From the NCBI RefSeq assembly GCF_050434145.1, contig NZ_JBNPVX010000034.1, forward strand, positions 1 through 32,494: a stretch of DNA of 32,494 bases. The letters are read 5' to 3'. A program made the translations under genes and the position numbers. The number at the start of each line of letters is the position of its first letter. Within the stretch, counting starts at the first letter, position 1. Source of the stretch: JAISST01 sp050434145. GTDB lineage: Bacteria > Fusobacteriota > Fusobacteriia > Fusobacteriales > Fusobacteriaceae. Below, one piece after another: positions 1 through 9,800 of the stretch. The notes under the pieces were generated by a model that was given only the letters and a program-made list of their open reading frames with translations, did no database searches and was not told where the DNA came from.

Positions 1-68
1 AATTTTCAATTTATTGAAAAAAGTTATATTTTCTAGATAAAAAAGCCGTTATTTAGATCTAGTATAAA

Positions 69-95
69 AAACCTAAGACTAGCCATCTTAGGTTT
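69..95. terminator. 10-bp hairpin with loop CTAGCCA
   Basis: Positions 69-78 and 86-95 are perfect reverse complements and enclose a 7-base loop, CTAGCCA. On the plus strand the stem ends in only three T's followed by A's. On the minus strand it runs into TTTTTATACT, so termination looks better leftward. However, the loop has the same plus-strand sequence as the terminator after autotransporter B, which suggests it ends a plus-strand gene lying mostly left of the window. Bases 1-68 hold stops in all plus frames and no identifiable protein. Confidence 0.6.
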
Positions 96-105
96 AAAAA
101 AAATA

Positions 106-134
106 TTGACTTTTTTATTTAAATATTGTATTAT
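106..134 (+). promoter_or_regulatory. Promoter of tRNA-Leu
   Basis: A -35 box TTGACT (106-111) and a -10 box TATTAT (129-134) are separated by 17 bases. A TATAAT overlaps at 132-137. The predicted start, near 141, lies about 20 bases before the tRNA. The same TTGACT-17-TATTAT arrangement occurs before the binding-protein gene at 26728-26756. Confidence 0.7.
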
Positions 135-162
135 AATAAAGCAGTTAAGTAATAAGAAAAAC

Positions 163-249
163 GCCTGGGTGGCGAAATTGGTATACGCATCAGACTCAAA
201 ATCTGACGATAGCAATATCATGGGGGTTCAAGTCCCCCCCTAGGCACCA
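163..249 (+). tRNA. tRNA-Leu (anticodon CAA)
   Basis: The 5' acceptor strand GCCTGGG pairs with the 3' strand CCTAGGC (one G-U), followed by A and an encoded CCA at 247-249. The anticodon stem TCAGA/TCTGA encloses loop CTCAAAA, giving anticodon CAA at 197-199, which reads UUG. A long variable arm makes this a class II tRNA of 87 nt, as expected for leucine. The T-arm GGGGG-TTCAAGT-CCCCC is intact. It has its own promoter and terminator, so it is probably transcribed alone. Confidence 0.95.
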
Positions 250-262
250 TAATTGAAAAATG

Positions 263-303
263 AAATACATATATCTTTTTATTAAGATAATATGTATTTT
301 TTT
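263..303 (+). terminator. Rho-independent terminator of tRNA-Leu
   Basis: AAATACATAT (263-272) pairs with ATATGTATTT (290-299). An inner ATCTT/AAGAT stem (273-277/284-288) and a 6-base loop complete the hairpin, and a T run continues to 303. The left end of the direct repeat shared with 12002 begins inside this T tract. Confidence 0.85.
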
Positions 304-484
304 ATTTTCTTGAAAATAAAAGATTTTTGCTTTAAAATTTTATAAAAAATAACATACAAAGAATATTTATTATGTTTTTAGATTTTTTTCCAAATAAAAA
401 CTTATAGCTTAGCTTTGTTGTATGATATTAAAGGTGAATATAATTTGGTAGAAAAATATTATAAATTGGCTATTGAGTATGGTA
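293..484 (+). repeat. Direct repeat, left copy (partner at 12002-12194)
   Basis: This segment matches 12002-12194 in the same orientation. Over 311-484 I count 8 mismatches in 174 positions (about 95% identity). A 1-base T-tract indel lies near the left end. The longest identical run is 36 bases (391-426). The two copies bracket giant autotransporter A. Beyond 484 the match jumps to sequence inside the HD-domain gene (see the pseudogene entry). Confidence 0.9.
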
Positions 485-588
485 TTATTCTGGTGATTCA
501 CATCAAATTCAACACTTTTGTTTATGCTAATGTTTATACTAAACTAAAAATGGAATAAATTTATGCAAAGTAATTTTTAATATTTAAT
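382..588 (+). pseudogene. Collapsed remnant of the TPR / HD-domain locus
   Basis: Three blocks are collinear with the intact locus at 12092-12922. First, a TPR-like stretch (LYDIKGEYNLVEKYYKLAI) is encoded at 418-474. Second, bases 483-518 encode YYSGDSHQIQHF, identical to residues 12-23 of the HD protein. Third, bases 553-588 encode a version of the HD protein C-terminus (GINLCKVIFNI here, GIKLCKMIFNV in the intact gene) followed by TAA. About 276 bases are missing between blocks one and two, and roughly 350 between two and three. The HD catalytic region is absent, so this is a deleted relic rather than a gene. Confidence 0.85.
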
Positions 589-799
589 ATAATAGAGTTG
601 ATAAGTCACACAAGAAAATTTTTATATTAACGTATATTTAGTATAATACTAACTATATCATGTATATTGCATGTAAGATTCACCTGCCTTGAATATATAA
701 GTAAGTGATTGAATTTTTAAAATAGAAAATTTTATTTTTTAAATGATCTAACATTTAAGTATATTTCAAAAAAATGGTAACGAAAACTAAAATTTCCCC

Positions 800-833
800 T
801 AATCATTTAATTATGGCTAATAATTAATGATTA
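800..833 (-). terminator. 3' hairpin of autotransporter A, loop TTAGCCA
   Basis: Bases 800-813 and 821-833 form a 13-bp stem with one bulged base. On the minus strand the loop reads TTAGCCA. The stem is extended imperfectly outward (AAATCTCC against GGGGAAATTT, to about 791-844). The minus-strand sequence after it is U-rich (ATTTTAGTTTT). It lies 50 bases beyond the stop codon of the gene ending at 884. The loop matches the sense-strand loop after autotransporter B. Confidence 0.6.
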
Positions 834-883
834 AAGGAGATTTCTATTTTTAAAATATTTTATTGATTATACAAGATGAAGTT

Positions 884-3800
884 TTATTCAAATCTATACA
901 AGAAGCTCATTCCAACTCTTGTACTATCTACATTTCCTTCTTTTCTTGATACCTCAACACCAACACTATGTCCATATTTATGTATATATTGTAATTCAGC
1001 ACCAACTTTTACTACACCATTCATATCTTTTGGTTTTTCCAAATCGTAGTATCCAGATTTTGTATCTCTAATCTTGGCTTGATTAGCACCATCATATTGC
1101 CTTCCCAATTCATATTCATAGTTAGCTTTTGCTGTTAAGACAACTTTTCCACGGTTGGTATATTTTGTAAAAGCGACATCTCCACCTATTCCAGGTTTTA
1201 TAAAATACATATCTTGAGTTTTTACTTTCAATCTCAATCCATCACCAGTTTCTTTGAAATCTTCAGCTGTACCATATCCTAGTTTCATTGAACCAAATAT
1301 TCCGGCTTTTACTTTATTTGATTCAGATAAAAATTCACGTCTTATTTTATTAGTCCAAATACCTTTAGCAGACCAATATTTACCATTATTAGTATAAGTA
1401 CCATTGCTTAGATTAATCTTTCTGTCAACATCATGATGATTGATGCTGACTTCCGCTCTAGAAGTCCATTTATAATCAGTACCATCTCCAAGATAATCTT
1501 CATATCCTATTCCTAAATTGATTGAATATGAAGTTTCTTTTGAGTTATCATCAATATCAAATTTTGTTTGTGCAAAACCAAGACTCCAGTTATATTTTCT
1601 ACCAGTTTTTCTAGTATCATATTCCTTTACTGCCATTACGCCTAGAGTTCGATGTTCATAGTCTGATATAGAAGGATTACTGTAATTTACTTTTCCACCA
1701 GCCATTATAGTGCCAATTTTTAAACTTTCTTTAGTATATATTTTGTCATGTCTTATTTTATCGAATGCATTATCAAAAGTATCATTTATTTCCAAAATTC
1801 TTTCTTGTATATTAGCATAAATGTTTCCTCTTATTTCATTATCCATTACAGAACCTAATTCATCTTTGTTTGAAATAGCATCAATAGCATCAAACATATC
1901 CAATTCTCTTCCAGATGCATTAGCATAAATTTCATCCAATCCATTGCCTAATTCTACTGCTGGAGTATTTTCAAAGATGTTTGCATATGGAATCTTAACC
2001 ATTACAACTCTATAAGTATTTGGATTGCTTGGATCCACCTGTAGATCAGCAAGCCATGTTACAGATTGAGATATCACAGTAAGAGAACCATTATTAGGAA
2101 CATTTATTGCTCCATTAAGATATTGCACGATTTTTACAGTATCATTATTACCTTGGGTTAAAGTTGGTAATACAATTAATTCACCATTTTCAAAGGACTC
2201 AGCATTAATTGTACCTATATAACCATCTGTACCTCCAATAGACACTGTACCAAAGTCTAAAGGACCATTAACAGTAATAGATCCAGCATTATCAATAACA
2301 ATACCATTCATAGTCACAGTAGGTCCATTACTATCTATTGTAATATTTCCCACATTGACTAAAGTTCCACCACCTTGGAAAACACCAGTAGCCCCATTTT
2401 GTAAAGTGATATTACCTTCATTGGCAATGATACCATCTTCCCCAATATATACTCCTAAGTTACCAATACCATTTACAATAATGTCTCCATAATTGTACAA
2501 TGTTGCATTTCTATCAACATAAATACCTTCAGAATTAGCACCACTTACTTCTATTTTTCCTGTAGTATCATTGATTATTGTTGTTCCAGTAGTAGCGGCC
2601 ATTCCACGTGAACCATGTCCAGTTACACTAATAGTTCCTCTGTTAATAAGTGTAGATCTCTCGCTACCTTCCATACCATAAGCTGAGTTTCCTGATACAA
2701 CAATGTCTCCGTTATTAATAGCTACTCCAGTAGGATTATTTGCAATCATACCTGCACTGTTATTTTCAGTAACATTGATAATTCCATTATTAATGATTGT
2801 ACCACCACCAATAGTGGTTACAACACCAGTAAAAGGATCAGTAGTACTCGTTCCAGTTGCCATACCAACAGATATTTTCATATCATCTTTAGCAACGCTA
2901 GATTTTCCTACATTTATAGTACTTTCATTAGTTAATGTACCAGTATTTGAGTACATTCCCATACTATAATCACTTAGAGTTAGATTTGTATAATTTGTTC
3001 CAGTACCATTATCTGTATAAAAGTATATAGATTCTTCACCAAGATTAAATATAGAACCATTTGCAGCTTCAATATGTCCATTTTCACCAGCAAGACCTAT
3101 TCCGTATTTACCAGTAGTTATAGTAGCACCATTATTATGATAAACATCACTAGTTCCACCACCATAAATACCTACACTAGATGAGATTGAGTATTCTATC
3201 GGATTAGTACCTGGTTTTACTGTTTTCTTTCCATCTCCAACAGTTACACTATTATTATTATTGATAATACCATTTTCTATGAATATTCCATTAGACATAT
3301 CACCAAGAGCAATGTTGCCGTTGTTAGTTGTAACTGCATTTTGACCATATATTCCTGTAGAATATCCAACAGTATTATTGATACTTCCAATATTGATTAT
3401 ATTTGTATTTTGACCATACATCCCAGTTGAATCAGATGAAATATTGATACTTCCACTATTGGATGTATCAGTTGCATTTTTACTGTATACACCCACTGCA
3501 GCTGATGTGTTGGTACCTTTGGCTAAAGTTATAGTACTAGTGTTTTCCACAGAAGTTGCATTTTCAGCAAAAACACCAATTCCAGAATCACCTGTGATAT
3601 TTATAATTCCGTTATTTTTTATTAAAGCTCCCACACCCCTTGATACAATAGCTTTCATATTTTTGGCAACTCCAATAATATTTCCTAAGTAATTAATATT
3701 ACCTTGTTGATCAGCAAATATACCAATTGCATTATCACCATTTAATTCAATAGATTGGTTATCATTAAATGAGATAGTAGGATTGTCTAGGTAGATTCCT

Positions 3801-6800
3801 ACTGCATCATTATTTACTATGATTTTATCTAGATTGACAACTCCAGTATCATATACACCTGTGCCAGAGACATATACTCCCACACCACCAGCATTAACTG
3901 TCATTTTGTTATTATAAAAGTTTACAATTGAGTTGGAATCTTCTAGATTAAGTGCAGTCATTAGGTTACCAACAGTAATATCACCAGCCTTATAATCAAT
4001 ATCGCCCCCATTGGCATACATAAGAGAAGAATTTTCACCTATTGTAGCTGTACCATTTACTTCTAATTTTCCCTTATTAGTTCCATTTTTACCAGAATAA
4101 TAAGCAACTGATTTATCACCTACAATAACATTCCCATTAGAAACACCAGATGCACCATTTTCAGTGTACATAGCTACAGAACTATCTCCTGATAAATTAA
4201 TAACTCCATTATTTGTAATAGTAGTACCATTTCCAGTTCCTACCATACCTTTAGCATTTGCAGTAGTTCCCAATATTGTTCCAGTGCTGTTATTAGTTAT
4301 AGTAGCTCCACCAGCGCCTTGTAGACCACCATTTCCAACAGTAATTGTGGTATTATTAGTAGTTGTTGCTGAAGTTCCATTGACAATAACATTTGCATAA
4401 TCAATATTTAGAGTAGCTCCACCAGAAGAGAAAACCAAGTTACCATTGTCCAAGTAAGCAAAAATACCATCTACAGTACTAGCAACAGTACCATTTGATA
4501 CATTTAATGTTGCTCCATTGCTTACATAAAATCCAATATTATTTTGTCCAGATATTGTAACTTTACCTAATGTACCAAGAGAGAAAATCGCATTTTGATC
4601 TAGATACACTCCAATACCTCTATGAACACCACTATTAGAAGAAATTTCTAATTCACCATTATAAGTTATGTTAGCTGCATTCAGCCCCACAGTATCAGAT
4701 GCAAGATATAATCCAATTCCATCAGCACCAGTTACTTTTAGATTCATATTGAGATTACTAGCTGGAACATCTTCTGCAATATAGATACCTATGGTACGGT
4801 CACTACTACTAAGAGAGTCACCAGTGACATTGATTTGACCTGTGTATGAAATACTGTTATTGGCTAGATAAACACCTATTCCACCAGAGATACCAAAATT
4901 ATATGTTGCATTACCAGTAATATCACCATTTTCAACATAAACTCCTACTTTACTAGCACCAGATGTAGGACTAGTACCTGCTATAGTACCAAAGTCTGTC
5001 AATATAGAATTGTTATCCAAGAAGATCCCAACAGAATTATCACCAGATAATGTTATATTACCTTGGTTATTAATAAGAGAATTGTTATCTGCATATATTC
5101 CAACTCCACCACTATTTACCACCTGATTGGCAGCATTTGTAAGATTAACATTATCACTTATTATGTGGACCAAATTATTTCCATTATGATTTACAGTTAT
5201 ATTATTTGTAAACGGGGTTGCAACATTGCTATAATAAATTCCAACTCCTTTATCCGCTTCATTATAGTTTATATTTAAATTTTGTCCAACTGTTGATGTC
5301 AAAGAAGAGTTATCAAGATACATTCCGATTCCTTCATTTCCCATGGTGAGAGTTCCAGAATATCCTGTAATATTGACAGAACTATCTTTACTGTATATTC
5401 CTGTACTACTATCCCCTACAGTAATATTACCACTACTAAGTCTAAGAGAAGATCCTAGAGTCAAAGAAAGTCCTACAGAACCATTTCCTTGAAGATTAAT
5501 ATTAGTGCCAAGTAAGTTTATTACAGATGTATCATCAGCATGAATACCTATTGTATTTGAAATACTAGATATAGCTTCTATATTACCACTATTTAAATTT
5601 GCTGTTGAACTATTTTTTTCTACCAAAATTCCAACTTTTCCTGTTGCATCAATGTTAATATCACCAGTATTATTTACAGTAGCACCATTAGTACCATCAC
5701 CAGAACCATAAATTCCTAGATTACTTGTATTTATAGTACCACTATTCTCTATAATTGCATTACCATTTGCAAATGCACCAATACTAGTAGCAGCAATTCC
5801 ATTAATAGTACCACTATTGATAAATTTTGATCCTAGTTCTGCATAAGCTCCAATAGAATTGGTACTACTTCCTAAAATATTCATGACACCATCATTTTTT
5901 ACAATGGCACCATTAGTACCATCAGAAGTAGATATAATACCTATTGATGAAGTTCCATCTATATCTGTTTGTCCAAGCATTACAGAACCTACTGTGCTAT
6001 TTATACCTGAAATATATAGACCATATCCATTGGATATGCCACTATTCATTGTGATATTACTAGTATTAGTGACATCACTTCCTATGAAATAAGCACCAAT
6101 ACTTTTAGTATTTATTCTGATGTTACCAGAATTAGCAAAAGTCAAACCTTTACCATAGATACCAATTAACTCGTTTACTCCATTTATAATAATATCAGAT
6201 TTATTTTGAGTAGAATTAAGACCATAGAATAATCCTATAGGATCTCCACCAAGAGTATTAGTACTACTTAGAGTTAAAGTCCCGGTATCACCGAAAGCTC
6301 CATTGGAATAATATACCCCTATAGCAATATTATTTATATCAGATGATAATGAATAAGAGAAATTTCCAATAGTTTTAGTAGATGAATTTCCATTTAGAAA
6401 ATTACCTATTCCATTAGGTCCAATATTAAATGTCGTTCCTAATCCACCATCAATACTATAATTATTACCATTTACATAAATACCAAGAGGAGTATTATTA
6501 TTGAGAGAACTTGTAGTCGTAATATTAAAATTACTTCCATCTAATTCTATAGAACATGGTACTGCAGCATTAGTTGCAAATATACCAATTCCAGATAGAC
6601 TATTGGTAAGGTCAAGTGTACTATTATTAATTATATTAGAGTTATTTAGGTATATACCAATATTGTAATTATTTACTATGATATTACCAGTATTTTTGTT
6701 TTTATTAGTGTCTCCTGGAGCATTTTCCAATACCAGTCCAATAACTCTATCTGCTGCATTATTGATATTACTATTAAGTGTGATATTACTAGAATTATTC

Positions 6801-9800
6801 AAAGTTAAGTATCCGCTATTATTATCTTTTACATAAACACCTATAGAATTTTTATCATTGACATTCATTATACCATTTCCAGTTACTGAGATAATCCTAT
6901 CAGATGACAAAGCAGGTAAAGATGGTGTTGTGTTAGCTTCATTGACAGCATATATTCCTATTGCCTCATTACCATTTACTGCAATAAGAGAACCATCAGT
7001 AGATATTCCAGCACGAGTGGCAAAAATGCCAGTTCCGCCAATTCCACCAATAATACCAGTATCTATAGAACCGCTATTATATATATCCACATCACCTGCA
7101 ACAATTCCATACACACCACCAGTATCAGTAGTGATATTTCCACTGTTGACAATACTTCCTGTACCACCAGGAACATTATCTTTGGCAACAATACCAGCTA
7201 TTATACCAGAATGATTTGGAGTAATAACATTAAGGTGAACATTGACAGGAGTAATTATAGTTTGCCCCAAGTCATTATCATAATATATTCCAGTAGCATT
7301 TCCAGTAGTAGTTCCTGAGTATGTAAGGTTCAGTTTGTTACTAGAAGCCATAAATATATACGAATCACTAGTAGTAGGAGTAGTATAAGATACATAATTT
7401 CCAATTGTATATACACCTACACTTCCATCTTTTACTTCTATACCATAAGTAGAATTAAAAATAATCTCAGAGTTTTTTCCATAAATTCCGATACTTGCAC
7501 TTCCTACTGAAATATCAGAAAGACCACTTCCAGAAAGAGAGAGCATAACACCTTTTGATGTATTATTGTTTTTTGTATTAGTTATCATTATACCTGTGCT
7601 ATTATTTCCAAGAGTTAGTTGTCCAGTATTAGAAACTATAGCATTTGATTTAACAACATCAGTATTATTTTCAGCATATATCCCAATATTATTAGTACCA
7701 ATAAGAGTGATATCACCAGAATTATTTATTTCAATGGATTTAGTATTTGCTGGGAAAAGCCCAGAATCTACACCATAATTTTCAGCAGAATCGATATTTC
7801 CTAAAAAATCTACTCTTCTAGATAAACCAGCAATTCCAATCCCAGCAATGAGTGAAGATGGAGAAGTGATATTTATATTACCAGTATTTGTAAGATTACT
7901 ACCATTAACCCCTACCATGGCAATACCATCTGCTACAGAAATAAGACCATTGTTTGCAATTGTCCCAAAACTAACATAAGTAGCTACAGAATTAGCTCCA
8001 CCACTTATATTAATTGTTCCATTGTTCCAATATCCAGAACTTGCATTGGAAGTGGCAGTTGCATTAGAACCTAAAGATAATCCATTTCCCAAAACCGAAT
8101 TAATTGTAGTTCCATTGCTAAATGCAACTTTTTCATTTTGCATAGTTATGTTTTTGAAAGCATCAATAAAAGTAGCAGTATCCAAATCGATAGATCCAGC
8201 AGTAACATTCAAACTACCATTCAATAGATAACTATTATAATTAATAATACCAGTATCCTTTGTAAGAGTATTTAGTTTTCCATATGTAGCTAAACTTGTT
8301 AAATAACCTGCTTCATTAGCATAAGAAAAATTTCCACCATTAAAAATTCCTATATTAACACCATCAGCTTTTATTACAGCCTTCACATTTTGCATATTTA
8401 CATATTTAGCTGCTGCAATCTCAGCTGATGTATTCCAACTATTTGCATAGTCAGCAGTAGACCCATGAAGTAAAATCCCTTTATACATATTAACTGTTGT
8501 TAATCCAGCAAAATCTATTTTACTAGTAGAATCAGCATAAAAAGGCACAGTTTTATCATAATTTCCTGGGGCACCACTTACACCATGGTGAATAGTTCCA
8601 CCAATATTAACTTTACCCTTGTCAGTGGCAACGGCAGCACCATATAGACCACTATTAATAACATTTCCTGTATTAGGCATCTGAATATAGGAATTATCAC
8701 CATTGGCAAAACCACCAATACCATTAATTATTGCAGTACCTGTAATCTTTATTTTTCCACCATCATTGGCATAAGCACCAATATTTGTATATTTTTTAGA
8801 ATTAGTTGTTCCAGAATTATCAACTGCTGTTATATTTCCATTTATATCTATTGTAGAATAAACATAATTACTAGACCATACTTTTACTATTTTATTATTA
8901 GCATATGCAATAATAGAACCATAATTATAAGCAGTAGTATCTGCATTAACTGTTATTTTTCCACCATCATTAGCATAATATGCAATTCCTTCGTTGGAAG
9001 ACATTGTAAGAGGTGCATGTATTATAATTTCTGTTGGTAATTCATATAATCCAGCAGGCCAGTATCTGTTAATATTAGGATTCCATATCCCTTCAGAATA
9101 AGCAATAATCGTCCCAGTAGATGCGTCATTTTCACTTGTTGTAGAACCATTAATTCCATCAGAAAAAGAAGTTGTCACAGAACCAATATCAACCACTGAT
9201 GATGAATGTGCAACATCAATTACTGTCCCATTTTGTGCAAGGAACATAATACCATTTTTAGAATATTTTCCAAATCTTATATCAAAATTTCCAACCTCAA
9301 GATTATGAACAATATCAAGGTTATTATAGGGCTTTCCACCAAAGGCACTACTTGGAATAATACCAGTACGTTGCCCAGTTCTAGCAAACACTGCTACATT
9401 GGCATCAACAGTAGTTGCTGAATAATTAGTGCTATTCAACTGGCCTTTAGGAGTTTGAGATGTAGTGCTTCCACTAGAATCTAAGAATTCACCTATTTTT
9501 GCTTTTACTGATATTTCACCTTGATATAATCCAAATTTTCCACTATAAGTCCCACTATTTGCATCTAAATTAAAAAATAAAGTTATATTTTCATCACCAT
9601 ATTGTTCTACATAGCTATTTAAAACTATAGATGGAATATAATCGTTTATATTAGTTTGGTTTTGTGCTGGGGCACCTGGAGTACCAATATATTTACTAGA
9701 ATTAGTAACATATCCCAAATCAGAAACAACAATATTAGAAGCACCATCAAGTTTAATTATTCCATTATTTTGTATTTTAAATCCTCTAGTGTAACCTTCT

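Noticed and set aside
163..249. tRNA-Leu as an integrase attachment site
   Set aside because: I found no second copy of the tRNA 3' end, no integrase and no excision gene in the window. Kept only as a low-interest contextual note.
2700..8000. Repetitive DNA that could suggest tandem repeats or a CRISPR-like array
   Set aside because: The repetition comes from degenerate beta-helix turns in the protein. Unit lengths vary and there are no constant repeats with unique spacers.
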